Source: Symbiodinium sp. CCMP2592 (taxonomy: Eukaryota > Sar > Dinophyceae > Suessiales > Symbiodiniaceae). From it: DNA of 64,000 nt. Numbering within the stretch: position 1 is the stretch's first letter; the number at the start of each line of letters is the position of its first letter. This document shows positions 10,400 through 21,966 of the stretch, piece by piece. The stretch spans positions 62,001 to 126,000 of the forward strand of contig CAJNDT010000329.1 in the NCBI GenBank assembly GCA_905221615.1, in the 5' to 3' direction. The notes beneath the pieces were generated by a model that saw only the letters and a program-made list of their open reading frames with translations, was not told the DNA's origin and did not search any database. The translations under genes and the position numbers were made by a program.

Positions 10400-12250
10400 G
10401 TGAAGCCTTCCGATGTAAGGGAGAAAGACGTCTACTGACTCAAGCCATCTCGGCACTGGCTCCAGAGTTGCAAAGGGTCACGGCTGCAGGCAAGCCTCAC
10501 TCTGCACACCGACGCGTGCTGTACAAAAGTGCCGATTACTTCACATGCTGCTTCTATAAAGGCTGTCTCTGGCCTGTAGCAGCGGCCAGAGTAGCTCCTC
10601 CAATGAAAGGGGTGGAGCTTCGAGACTGAAGCAAGAGCATGAGCCTGAAAACACACAGGGAATGGCCAAATCCAGAGGGCCTGCGGCAACCCTAGCGGAG
10701 TGCTTTGTGGAACAATACGTGTCACAGAAAAACGCAGGGTCAAACATGAGCAGAACATCTTCTGCGACGCACTCGATCTGATCCCGCTGACCGCACTGGC
10801 ACGCCCACATACGCACCGTCTCACGCAGAACCTCAAGCGGCTCCACGAAATCCACAACCACCTCCCAAACCGTCTCAGCGGTAGGCTGCGCCAGGCCTGA
10901 AAGCTGCTCCAACCAGCCTCGGCTGCCTCGGGTGTAAGAAGCCGGGTCCAAGCTGACATCCACCAAACCCGAAGACCCTTCCAACGAAAGGGGGGCTTCC
11001 GTCGGGTTAGGCCGTCGAAGCCCTGCAGAGGTATCTGGCTGAAAGGCGCCCCAAGCAATCCGACAGTCCACAGCATGAAGCACATGCCTCCGGAGCCTAG
11101 CCGAGGAAACGAAAACCTGCCCACAGCCCAACAAGCACGGTGGCAGCCATGCAGGGGACGCATGGGCAGCCCATGCTGTTCTGCACTCAAACCCCTTGTT
11201 ACAGATTAGGCAAGCTTCTGTGAAGGATGCGCGCATGGTAACGTCGGTGATGTCCCGCCCACTACTCAAGGACTCGAGCACGCCGGGGAGCGACTGCATC
11301 GCCGCAAAGCACGCAATCCGGCAGAGCTCGAGCCCCTTTGCTCGCTTGACAAAACCTTGGAGCAGGCCAGCCTGTTGGAAATCAGGGTCGTCCAAACTTG
11401 CCACTCCGTGCACGGGTGCCCGAGCTGGCACGTGGCCCGAATCTATCATACAACCAAGCCAAAGCATCTCGGAGCAAAACCAGATATGGCTGATCTTGTC
11501 TGAGCAAAGCCCACAAAGCATCAGCGGCATGAGCGCACAGCTGCTTTATTAAATACCTCAACTGCTCGATTGAGCAACGAGCAGGGGTCCAACATGCCAA
11601 GCAGGGAACTGGCAGTGGCAAGCGAGACGTGTTGGTTCTCGTTGGTTCGCACACCGAGGGTAGCACGGTCTATCCCAAAGAACGCACCTGCAAAGATCTT
11701 GTTGTCGCCCGCTCTTCACGAAAGGCGGTCCAAGCACAAGAGCACCGCTGCCTGAGCTCGGCCTGAATGGCACCACCGCGTGACTGAAAGACACCCAAAT
11801 GCTTTTAAGCGTAAAACAAGGGTAGGACTGAGCTCCCGTTCTCACGAAGAACCCGAACCGAAAAGGACCCCGGAACTCGTGAGCGAGACGACCGCAGCGG
11901 TCTTCCGGGGTCCGAAAGACAACTTCAACCCATGCCCTTCAAAGGAGTCCGCCAAAAACCCGGCCTCAAGGCCAAGCGCTAGGGCCGCTTGACTCGCCTC
12001 GTCTACTGCAAGGCATGTAGACAGATCGTCCGCCAATATCACATCGTCAAGCTTCAGCTCGGATTTCTCCGATGCTATGGGGCTCTAGTCTCGACAACCG
12101 TCCCACGGGACGGACGGACAGCCACCCGCACCAGGCGTGGAATGCCTGCACGAGTGTCTCGCACAGAGGATGCGCCCGGTTAGCACAGCGAAAGTCATAT
12201 CTGCCCACACTGAACCAGGGTGCCCCTGCGCGTCACCACCGGCTGTGCGT
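10400..12250 (-). mobile_element. Decayed LINE, RT and zinc-finger end, minus strand
   Basis: This is the 3' part of a non-LTR retrotransposon ORF2 broken by frameshifts. Reading 5' to 3' on the minus strand: an RT motif-B-like segment (HPGSVWADMTFAVLTGRIL, about 12229-12165), the active-site segment VILADDLSTCLAV (about 12045-12005, LADD in place of YADD), the following motif GLKLSFGPRKTAAVV, a thumb-like region (ALWALLRQDQPYLVLL, about 11500), and a Cys/His zinc-finger region (CLICNKGFECRTAWAAH, then CGQVFVSSARLRRH, about 11208-11060). The frame is open 11530-10541. LINE RT copies RNA into DNA at the target site; the fingers probably bind nucleic acid. Several frame changes make this copy dead. 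The 5' part is lost or unrecognisable above about 12.25 kb. Confidence 0.75.
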
Positions 12251-12806
12251 CTCCTTGGACGCAGAACCATGTCCCCTAACTCAGCACGGCTCCGTGCCTG
12301 CCTGCTCCAGAGCGCTGGGTTGTCGTAGCTGGTCCGCGAGACACAGGACATCAGTATAGAGGCACCGGGCGCGGGCAAAGCTACGGACTTGTACCCCGGC
12401 ATCAAGGGCTCCTTGTCCTTGCCAGCCCGCCCAGGAGCACGCGCCGCTGCCCGGAGGGTGATATTTCGCACCAGGCCATGACTTGTAACCATAGGATGAA
12501 TCTCCGATCCATGGCTGCTGAGGTTGCTGTGGCTTATGGCCCCGGCCCATGTACAAAAGTTCGCAACCGAAGACGGCGGCACTGGTCGGCCCAGCACCGT
12601 AGTGCTCGCACAGCACCTCAACTTCTCTCCAGGACACGAAGGATTCAGACCGAATCTTGGTTCGGATGGTCGACCGCTCCGCGGTGCCAGGCAGGTGACC
12701 CAATCCGCGGGGCAATGGCTGCGGAGGAACAATGCGGAACCTTGCGCACGGTCTTGGTGCTGGGGCTCTAGGTGTTCCGCTGTGGGCGATCCTGAGCCCT
12801 ATGTAA
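12250..12806. other. Possible degraded 5' LINE sequence
   Basis: Two minus-strand frames stay open here, one with a Gln/Pro/Gly-rich stretch (KPQQPQQPWIGDSSYGYKSW near 12540-12480). It may be upstream sequence of the same LINE, but no conserved domain is visible. Confidence 0.3.
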
Positions 12807-12824
12807 GTATAAATATAAATATAA

Positions 12825-12856
<32 letters not shown>
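12807..12856. repeat. TATAAA / TA microsatellite
   Basis: TATAAA hexamers run into a TA tract. Confidence 0.9.
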
Positions 12857-12859
<3 letters not shown>

Positions 12860-13000
12860 GACATATATGTGTGGTTGTCAAAATTTCGAAAATCAAACTA
12901 TCAATACGCAGATGCAGATATCAGGACACCTTTGTAGCCATGTGTGCTACATCCCAGATCTTGCAAGCAAGCAATAGCCCTGAAGTACGAAAAAAATGAA

Positions 13001-13153
13001 CCCACGATCCCCAACCCAATCATCATCTTCTGCATTGGCAAGCTGCTTGCGCGTGTCATAGGCCCTCTGGGCAACCTCATCCAGCCAGTCCTCTACATTC
13101 GCGTGGGTGTGGACATGAGTTGGGGACTTATCTTCAACTTCGACGTCTCGGAA
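13001..13153 (-). CDS. Candidate exon, acidic helical segment
   Basis: The minus strand has an ATTCCAG acceptor and then an open segment beginning FRDVEVEDKSPTHVHTHANV and continuing EDWLDEVAQRAYDTRKQLAN, ending near DDWVGDRG. The residue pattern looks like a real acidic helical protein segment. The plus strand is also open with a hydrophobic reading, but its composition is less protein-like. No family recognised; the donor is not clear. Confidence 0.35.
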
Positions 13154-13964
13154 CTGGAATCGCACAAGCAAATCGGACCTTGAAACTAAATGCCCAAAAA
13201 AGGACGTACCTCCGAGGCATTATAAAACCACTCGAAGTCCAAAAAAGAAGCAATAATAGCAAGACCTTTTAGAGGCCCACAACATGCCCTAGACCCCTGA
13301 CTCCGAACCCTCAGATGCAACATGAAGCTGGGGTTTACTTCTAGTATCCGGAAAGGGGAGCCCAAATACACGCGGAGCAAGCCCTCGCAATGCCAAAACC
13401 TTAACCCAACTCGTAGCGGAACACTCTGAAAGCCCTACAAGCACTCCAAACTCTCTGTCCCAAGCCCTCTAGCTACTTCCGGTAGACCGGCTAAGATCTC
13501 TAAAGCCGGAACTTGATCTCTCCCGACAGTCCGGCTCGCGGCTGGTGCCCTCCAAAGCCGAGACAGCCATCAACCTCTGCGGATAGCTCTTCCCAATGGA
13601 CTGTTTAGGATGCAGACTTAGAGTTGGGGCGGTTCCGGGATGTCTGGACACACGAACTAGCTCTTGTCTTGAACTATCTACAAGGGAACCTTGTGGATAA
13701 TCGGACTTAGCTGCTGCAACTTCGAACCTAACGGTTCATGCGTTGGAGCCTCAAGGCTTTGAGAGTCTAGAGTCTTAAGTCTTAAGATATGATGTGTTAT
13801 GTGACCGCTGAACATTTGACGAGGTTCAGTCTTTGGGCTTTCTGGTGGGACTTTGCAGCTATGCGCTGTAGTTTGAGGTTTTGTGGCTTTGGACTTTAAC
13901 ACATCACCATGCTGCAAACTAGGTTTCAGCAGGAGCAGGAGCATTTCCGACACAGCTCCAACCC

Positions 13965-15164
13965 CTCTCATTGGTCGGAACGCGCCGTGAGAAGCTTGGA
14001 CGTGGTGCACGTCCTTCAGCAGCTCCGGTGCGGCACTGCTGTCTCCACCTTCTTCCAGCTTGCCCCAGATAACTACAGATCCATCAGCACGGATTGCGGC
14101 AAAGGCACCGCTAGAAGCTTGAATCTGCTGTACATTCTTCAGCTGGTCCTGTACCGCACTGCTGTCGCCACCAAATTCGCGCTCCCCACAGGTTGCCACC
14201 GAATGCATGATGAAGGATTGCAGCAAACGGGCGGCAAGAGCCTGAATCTTTTGTACATGACTCAGCCGCTGCTGTACGCAACTGCTGTCGCCACCATCGT
14301 CGCCGGAACCCCAGGTGACCGTAGATCCATCGCCAAGGATAGCAGCAAATGCGCATTCAGTAGCTTGGACTTGTTTCACGTCCTTTAACTGTTCATGGAC
14401 GCTGCAGTGTCCACCATATGCGGCAATACCCCAGGTGACCACGGATCCGTCACCGAGGACTGCAGCAAATGCACCAAGAGAGGCTTGGATCAAGTGGACA
14501 TCCTTTAGCTGCTCCTGTACTTCACTGCTGTCGCCACCGTATATAAGCGCTTCAGGTGACCACAGAACCATCAGTGCGGATTGCCGCTGAGGCTGCGAGA
14601 TTCGCTTGGATCTTCTGCCTTATTTTAGCTGGTCCTGTATGGTACAGTTGTCGCCACCAGCTTCGGGATAACCCCAGGTGACCACTGATCCATCACCCTT
14701 GATGGCCGCAAAGGCACGACGGCCTTCTTGAATCTGTCGTACATCCTTGCTCAGCTCTTTGTAGACAGCACCGGTCTAGCCACCAAATTTGGGATGACTC
14801 CAGGTGACCACAGAATGTCACCAAGGATTGCAGCGCATGCCTTCTCCTAGGCTTGGATCTGCTCCACGTTCTTCAGCTTCTCGAAAGCCTTGCGGTCACG
14901 TTTGGAGGATGCCCGTTCGCCCCAGGTGACAACAGAGCCATCACTCAGAATTGCAGCGAAAGCAGGGGCTTCAGAATCACCCTTTCTTGTGGCGACAACT
15001 TGAGTTTGCTTAACATGCAGGGTTAGTAGATCGCCGCCCTGGATGCTCGCTTCTTGGACAGTTGTCGCACCTCTCCGGAAGAGTTTAGCAGCCTGCCTTT
15101 GCTTCGATGACTCAAGAGACGCATCCGACTCCACTTCCAGAGATACCCTCTTGCCGCTTGCCAC
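13965..15164 (-). pseudogene. Ubiquitin-like plus RCC1-type repeat protein, pseudogene
   Basis: The minus strand starts at ATG 15164 with a ubiquitin-like beta-grasp segment (KRVSLEVESDASLESSKQ, later GGDLLTLHVKQ), followed by about seven RCC1-like repeats of some 50 residues built on GDGSVVTWG, GGDSSAVQDQLKNVQQIQA and FAAI. RCC1 repeats form beta-propellers used in protein or chromatin binding; this Ubl-RCC1 pattern is very common in Symbiodiniaceae. The copy is dead: the middle of the Ubl segment (KGRLLNSSGEV) lies in a different frame, giving two compensating shifts near 15110 and 15070; there is a TAG at 14849-14847, a TGA near 14558, and further frame changes between 14840 and 14570. The longest intact piece is 14571-13965 with five repeats; below 13965 the similarity ends abruptly. 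Confidence 0.85.
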
Positions 15165-15239
15165 TCATCAAGCACACATCCACCGAAACGGCCATGATGC
15201 TTCTGGGGTGCGGTTATCAGAGAAATAAAACTCAATCCC

Positions 15240-17270
15240 AGACCCCTCGACCCTGAACCTATAATCCTAACCCCGAGTGGCCGATAAAGTGCCCTCGGAG
15301 CATAGATATTCGGGTTGAGATCGGATTTGCGCTGTTCATTGATTGTGCAAAGGCCTCGTCAAAGTTGCTGAGCCGCGCCCGGTCAACATCGCGCAAAGCC
15401 GAAGATGGCTCAAGCACTGTGTATTGTGTACTTGGGGATCGACGATAAACCATCGAACGCTACGGGATCAACATCGACAACACCAAAACTCTAGAATTCT
15501 ACAGCCCCGCATTTCTAAACCAACACTTGGGTACAAAACTACAGGGGGGCGACTTGAATAGTTCAAGCTCGGTCTTCATGGTTTCGGGACTCTGTAGCCT
15601 CGAGAGCAGGATAAACTCAGCAGCTTAAGGCTTAGGATCGATCCCAAATCCCGAATCCTCATGCTGGCCCCTCAACACTGAACCCGAAAAGCCCGGAGCT
15701 CCATTGCAGCCTGGAGGCATACCCGGCAGTGCATCAACATCCCCATCCAGTGGCGCGCCACGGCCGTCGAAACGGGTCAGGTCCTAGTTCAACAGTTTTA
15801 CGTGAAATTCCCAGCTCGGAGCCTGGAAAATAGCAACTCCCGTCCTTTTGAGTATACGCTTATTTCCCCAGAGGTTTGGGCATGATTTCCACCGTTGTTC
15901 GAAGTTCGGGTCTGTAACGATGCCTCCGAAAGGAAAAACTCAAATATGCAGATGGCACGGCTTATCTTAAACCCCAGAAACACCACCAATTCCTGACATG
16001 CACCCTGCTCACACAACCAACTTGTCATCTGAAGAAACTCTTTGTTGGCTGGTTGAGGGTTTCGGTCACTAAGCTTGGCCTAGAGGCCCTGTTGCGGCTG
16101 GTTGTTTGCTGACGAAAGACTTTGTTTTTGTCGTGAGGGTTCAGGGTTTCGGTCACAAAGCTAGAGAAACCAGTACATCTCAAGGCGATGTTTCAACAAG
16201 ATCTCCCCAAGTCCTGCAAAATCCTGAACGTCAAAGCCCGATAAATCCGATAGCAGAAATCCAAAACTAGAATCTGAAAAACTCAAGTTTGAATCTCATG
16301 ACCAGCTTAGACATGTTGCCTCGCGGCCCAGCAGGACGGGAAGTTGCCTTAGACAGAGGCTCGCGAAGCCGCGAAGCGTGGGTTAAAAGCACAAGCTACC
16401 GCGCACTACCGCCTCTTGCAAAGCTCCGAGTCTTCGGCTTGGCAGCGAACGCTTGAAGTGCTTCCTGAATAGCATGTCCACATGCAAGAAACGATGAATG
16501 GCATAGCGGCGGACACCGCTCATCACTGCTTCATGCTAGGCACCTGTAGCTTGACGGTCTTGGCTTTCTCCGCGCGGAGCTCCTTCCCAGACAGACCCTT
16601 CGAGCGAGACAACTTGGGGGGGGACTCCCGCCCACGTCCTCTTCGAAAGCCGGTTGGAGCCTCTCCAGGTCGCCTCAGAGGCCGTGGCCAAGGGGCAGAG
16701 GCAGGGGCTGATAAGGGGAGAAGTGTGCTCCTTGGGTCGGGTGACTTCTGGCGGCCGCCAAAGCCGTCGAGAGCTCCGCCGTCTCGGTGGACTTGGCGTG
16801 CAGCTGTGCTGCCAGCCGTGCCATCTGCTCAGCAGCAGCGCCTCAGAAGGAGATCCGGTCACGTGCTTTTTTTCGGCATCTTGTCGGTTTTTTGTATTTT
16901 TGTTTTATAGACGCTTGAGCCTAGGCTCAATGGGTCTTCTTTTGTGGAGCTCTTTTTTGATGGCTTGGGATTCATATAAGCGGCATGGGAGGATCTCAGG
17001 GACTCAGACTCCTTTAAGGGTTCGACCTAGATGTAGTAGGATCCTTGTGAAAAGGACCCCAAAATAAAGTGCCCTGGTTTTCGGAAACTCCCCGTCCCAG
17101 GACCCGTGCATCAGCTGAGCAGAAGGCAGCAGCATCTGTTCTATGAGTGTGCGTTATCTGAGCTGGAACTTCCGCGGCCGCTGGCACACGACTTGCCTGC
17201 CCTTAACGGTGAACGCTGACTCCCCAAGACCATAGACCCTGGACTCTAATCATAAACCCCGAATCCTCAA
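15240..17270. other. Intergenic DNA, nothing recognised
   Basis: Scattered CCCTAAA-like words (15250-15700) and no known domain. Overlapping frames on both strands at 16480-17067 stay open for 100-140 codons, and the GC-rich sequence there may be an old element, but no motif decides a strand. Confidence 0.4.
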
Positions 17271-17309
17271 ACCTGCATGTCAAACTTCCATAATGGCTTC
17301 CTGCTGGGC

Positions 17310-17526
17310 CCCTGCTTGCTTACTTGCTTGCTTGCCTGCCTGCTTGCCTGCCCGCTTGCGTGCGTGCGTGCGTGCGTGCTTGCTTGCTTGCTTCCTTGCT
17401 GGCTTGCGGCTTGCTGGCTTGCTTGCTTGCTTGCGTGCATATGTGCTTGCTTGCTTGTTTGCTTGCCTGCCTGGGCCTTGCTTGCTTGCTTGCCTTCCTG
17501 CCTGGGTGCTTGCTTACTTGCTTGCA
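17310..17526. repeat. CTTG tetranucleotide tract
   Basis: Imperfect CTTG/CCTG tandem repeats. Frames encoding LACLLACL or SKQASKQ strings on the two strands are artefacts. Confidence 0.95.
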
Positions 17527-17659
17527 TGAGCACGAGAATCGGAAACATATATTAAAAACAACTGGAAAATGCTGAACAAATAGCGCCACCAAGGAGATGC
17601 GTTTTGTCCCAGAGCTACTAGACGTGCATCCGTGCATCTCACCCTCACTATAAGAAAAC

Positions 17660-17743
17660 TCGGATGACGTCCGGCTCTTCGGCCCAAAAGCTTCTCAAGC
17701 CCAGGGCACTCTTCTCCTCGCTCAGGCGTTGCTCGAAGTTGGC
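17660..17743 (-). CDS. Candidate 84-bp coiled-coil exon
   Basis: An acceptor CTGCCAG precedes 28 whole codons reading ANFEQRLSEEKSALGLRS, then FWAEEPDVIR, followed by a GTTTTC donor. Phase 0 at both ends, heptad-like spacing and charged residues support a real exon. It resembles the micro-exons at 32-34.6 kb in style, but no link between them was shown. Confidence 0.4.
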
Positions 17744-17829
17744 CTGGCAGGGCGAAGAAATGACATATATGTGCCCGATACCTTTAGGGTCTAGTTAACT
17801 AGATTCTTGTATTTACAATACTATTATGC

Positions 17830-18200
17830 TTGTCACATTTATTATCTTAGTCGTCGTTAATATCTCCATCATCTGTATCATCTTCGTCATACGTGTCATC
17901 TCTAACATCTTCATGATCTTTGTTATTTTCATCATATTGACTATCTGTATCATCTTTATTGTCTCTATCATCTTGTCATAGCAATCATCCTTGATGATTT
18001 TCATCATTTTTGTATCAATTTCATTATCTGTATCATTTTTGTCAGCAGACCTGTATCATCTTTATTGTCTTTATCATCTTGTCATATCAATCATCCTTTA
18101 TGTTTTTCATCATGTTGTATCATTTTCATTATCTGTATCATTTTTTGTCAGCAGGGTCATCTTTAAAATCCATAACCGTGATTATCATCTTCTCATGTCT
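17830..18200. repeat. ATC-rich repeat with a 106-bp tandem duplication
   Basis: The region is made of TCATC/TGTATCATC words. The segment 17945-18050 is repeated at 18051-18151 with few changes, each copy ending TTTTTGTCAGCAG. Confidence 0.85.
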
Positions 18201-18524
18201 ATCATCCTCAAAAGAAGACAAGTGTAGTCTTATAATAATTGTTCCTGGTGTTGTTCAGTATTTATGAATATCTGTATATTTATCGACCTAGCTACATATT
18301 ATTGTTTTCATCGCCACTGAACCACAATAATAATGCTGTGATGCTGATTTGTGTGATTGGGGAGAGGGAGTGAGAGTGAGATGGCAATGGGGAGGGGTTA
18401 CGGGTTAATGAAGAAGCACGGATGAGGGGAGGGTGGGTGGAGAAAGGGAGGGGAAGAGGAGTGAGTGAGGAGATGGGTGGAGAGGTAGTGGGAGTAGAGG
18501 GTGGGTGCCTTCTTTGGGTTCGAT

Positions 18525-18790
18525 AGAAACCTATAAGGGTTTTCTATAAGGGCTCCATATGAGGGATCTATAGAGGGCTTCTATCTGGTTTCTATACAGA
18601 GGATCTATAGATGTTTATGAGCAGTATATAAAGACTGTTTATGAGGGCTCCGTATAATGGATCTCTCAAACTTTTCTATAAAGGGCTCCATTTGTGGGAT
18701 ATATAAAGGGTTCCTACAAGTTCACTATTTTGAGGATCTGTAAGCTTTATGTATCTATAAGGCTTTTCTATATGGGCTCTATAGACCCCA
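18525..18790. repeat. Degenerate CTATAAGGGCTCC minisatellite
   Basis: Irregular units related to TTTCTATAAGGGCTCCATAT and GGATCTATAGA recur every 30-60 bp. No coding sense. Confidence 0.65.
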
Positions 18791-18943
18791 TGACACGATC
18801 ATAAAGAATGTGATGAAGCTGATAAAAAGATGAGTGGATGGGGGGAAGTGATGGGAGGTGAGGAGATATGAGATGGGATGCGAAGGAAGGAAATAGCAGT
18901 GGGGGGGTGGGAGGCAACTGAGAGGGAGGGGGTGGATTTTTTA

Positions 18944-19349
18944 GAAACACCTTTAGGGAGACGCTCCTTGCGATTTGTGATTTTGGGATCTGGGTTCTTG
19001 CAAAACCTTAGGGGGACACCCCTTGCCTTTTTGTGACTTTGGAAACTATTCGTTATAAAAACCTTTAGGGGGACACCCCTTGCGATCTGTGGTTTTGGGA
19101 TCTGAGTTTTCACAAAACCTTAGGGGGGACACCCCTTGCGATCTGTGGTTTTGGGATCTGAGTTCTTACAAAACCTTAGGAGGACACCCCTAGCGATTTG
19201 TGATTTTGGAACTTACTTGTCATGAAAACCTTTAGGGGGACACCCCTTGCGATCTGTGGTTTTGGGATCTGAGTTTTTACAAAACCTTAGGGGGACACCC
19301 CTTGCGATCTTGAGTTCTTACAAAACATTAGGGGGACATTTCTTGCGAT
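18944..19349. repeat. Minisatellite of about 60-bp units
   Basis: About seven units share the core AAAACCTTAGGGGGACACCC, CTTGCGATCTGTGGTTTTGG and GATCTGAGTT. Unit length varies from 55 to 70 bp and later units are truncated. Units are directly adjacent, so this is not a CRISPR-like array. Confidence 0.85.
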
Positions 19350-19502
19350 ACAAGAACTTCAGCGCTTAAGGGACATTGCTGAAACGCTTTCGTAGGCATC
19401 CTACTGTCCCGTGTAGATACTGTCAGCTTTCAAACACCAACAAGAACCGACATTGGTTTTAAGGTCACGTCCTTAGCTTCTGCGCTCTGCGCCTTCATAG
19501 CG

Positions 19503-20040
19503 GTGGAAGCTCTCGGCGGGGAGATGGCCCTGGATGCCACAGAGAGCCTCTTCTTCAACCAGAAGTGGCCGGTGAAGCGAGAGACGGGACTCAGAGGCCC
19601 AAGAGATGGCGGATGGACAAGGCAAGGGCAAGGGCAACAACAAAGGCAAGGACGAGCATCGCAGGCTCCCGAAAACGGCGTGTACGAGTCAGCGGCAATG
19701 TGGGCCTACAGCCCTGGTTCAGCAGCTGGGAGAGAGCGGAGACCAGGTATCACGATCTCACGAAGAACGAGGAGCCACCGCACTGGCTCTGGCTCGAGGG
19801 CAAGGCAGGCCCGAATACCACAACCTCGTCGGGGATCTCGGCAACCACGACTAGGTGTCATGTCTCACCTTGAAGCCACATTGAGGTCCAATACAACCAA
19901 TCTGTGCTATCTCAACTCCACTGCCCTGGCCGTCCTATGGGCGGTCCTTCAGGTGCAGCTTCATGGCCCTTCGAAACCACCGCTGTGCCGGCACTCAGAC
20001 AGATTGCCAGCATGCCAATGCCAGCACTTCGAGTGCTAAG
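19503..20040 (+). pseudogene. LINE-associated Lys/Gly-rich domain with USP-like Cys box, broken
   Basis: Near 19.55 kb the frame reads ESLFFNQKWPVKR, matching SAQERLFFNGVCPSLGTGF in the related copy at 27.2 kb. A Lys/Gly-rich part (GKGKGNNKGK) then appears in another frame, and from ATG 19860 the first frame resumes with LRSNTTNLCYLNSTALAVLW. The NxxNxCYLNS pattern resembles the Cys box of C19 ubiquitin-specific proteases (catalytic Cys codon 19905-19907). The rest of such a domain is missing before 20.4 kb, and the middle domain present in the other copy is deleted. Frame changes show it is not functional. The protease assignment is inference from one motif. Confidence 0.5.
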
Positions 20041-20399
20041 GTTCTCTCGCTACTACCAGTCACTACCATGGTCACTAATGCGTCGAGCTTGGTCTGAACC
20101 CCACGAGTGATGTGGCTGGGCAAGCTTGTAGCAATCAGAAGTCTAGACGAGCAGCGAGGAAGAGCTGGACTTCTCGCGCTCCGCCATGAGCTGGAGCTCT
20201 CTGTTTTCTTTCCTGCAGATGCAACAAGAGAGCATGCAAAAACCCATGAAATTGCAAAATACCAGTACCAGCAGCTGCCAGCTGCCAACACAAGTCGACC
20301 GCCAAGGCACCAGAGCTCCGAGCAGCGGTTCTCGCTGGCCTCCAAGACAGGACGCTCGTCCACGACGCGTTCGCCACGCGCAGGCGAGCTGATGCATGC

Positions 20400-21966
20400 G
20401 GTTTCATGCAACACTGGGACAAGGACCGTTTGCTGATGCTCTGTAAGCAGCCTGCCCAGCCGGACGCAATTCGCATTCAAGAATCTGTGACCCAAACCAT
20501 TGCTCGATGTAACACGGTCCAGGACCTCAACCAGTGTCTCCTCGACGCTGTAAAGGCTTCAGTGCCCCCTCAGGCTGCTTCGTCCAGGCTTGCTCCCTGG
20601 CAAACGCCGGCCATGCGAGTTGGCATTCGCAGTATGTGGACACATTATCGCAGGTGGCGGCAAGCTGCCAGCTGTAGCGCAGGCTCCATCTGGAGAGCCT
20701 GGTTCCACTTCGTTCGGTTCCGCAAGGCGCATCGGGACTTTCGCAGAGCGGGTATGCTTGCCAAGAGAGAATGGTACCAAGGAAAACTTGATGCTATCGG
20801 ACGCCATGGTCAAAGACGGGATGCCAGGGCCCTGTTTCAAGGCGTTGCCATGTTAGTTCCGAAGAAACCAAAAGCCCGAGTCCAGCTCCGTGGGCCCCAA
20901 GGCGAGCTTCTCTCTCCAGGTCGGCAGCTTGAGATCCTCGTAGGTCATTACTGGCCCCTTTATCAAGGGAATTTTGCCCAACCGGAGCGCAAACCGATCA
21001 TGCCACCGTTGAGACTGACCCTTGATGAACTTGAGGCCTCCCTGGCCACTATGCCTGCGCATAAGGCGGTACCGCCACATTTGGCGCCGATTGCAGTGTG
21101 GAAGATCTGTCGAGCGCAGGTTCTGCCAAGACTTCAGCAGATCACTCAGGAGCTGCTGCAACCAGACGAGCTCTGGAGGCGTGCGTGGATGGTGTTAGTG
21201 CCCAAACTTAAGACCCCGACACTCCCTAAACACTTAAGGCCAATAGGATTGAGCGAGGTATCTGGGCGAATGATCGCCAAGAGGTTGCAACAGAGGCTTC
21301 GCCCCTCACGTTGAGCGGTATCTTCGTGACATCCCTCAATTCGCTTATATCCCGGGGAGGGGGACCCTGGACGCCGTGCTGAGGGTCCAAGCCCACTGTC
21401 AGCACATCCTCTCCCAATGTCAACCAGCTGCATGGACAGTGCGTGAAGCCAGAGCTGGACTTCCGAGGCCAGCCCAGCAAACGGGGGGCCTGCAACTCTC
21501 ACTTGACCTGTCCTCAGCTTTTGACCTCCTCGAGTGGCAGCACATTGCCACTGCCATGGATGATGCTGATATCCCTGATGATCTTCGGGAGCATATCCTG
21601 GCCTGGTATCATCAGGTCCGATATTCCATCGAGATCCAGAACCACCAGGAGGACATTGCTGTCTCCAGAGGCCTAAAACAAGGATGTATGATCGCCCCGC
21701 TTATATGGGCACTGGTGACAGGACACTTCCTGTACGACCTAGCCCTCCAGGCTGATCCCCTATGGCTTTCGCAAGAGGTTACGGCATATGCAGATGACTT
21801 TCATACCGGGAGTCAGGTGAACAATGCCAGTGACCTTCGCAAGCTGGAAGAGCGAATAGGCCAATTCTTGGATGTTCTAGCTGCCTCGGGTCTTAAGATC
21901 AATGCCCAGAAATCCGCCATCCTTTACCGATTCAGGGGTAGATTCGCAGGAATGTGGCTTAAACGG
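20400..21966 (+). pseudogene. LINE reverse transcriptase, 5' and catalytic part
   Basis: Non-LTR retrotransposon ORF2. Open from 20406 to 21314: pre-RT region, then the N-terminal RT segment WMVLVPKLKTPTLPKHLRPI followed by GLSEVSGR. A one-base shift near 21312 moves to the next frame, which gives PQFAYIPGRGTLDA (about 21333-21375), motif A LDLSSAFD (about 21500-21525), motif B GLKQGCMIAP (21670-21699), motif C AYADD (21784-21798, both catalytic Asp present) and motif D GLKINAQKS. The frame is cut at 21966 by the inserted element and resumes in the same frame at 25842. The upstream endonuclease domain is not recognisable. Catalytic residues are intact, but frameshifts and the insertion make it dead. 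Confidence 0.85.

Noticed and set aside
16482..17067. Overlapping plus and minus frames of 100-140 codons
   Set aside because: Both strands are open because of GC-rich composition; no motif, splice site or similarity favours any frame.
18944..19349. CRISPR-like array
   Set aside because: Units are contiguous and drifting, without unique spacers, and the genome is eukaryotic.
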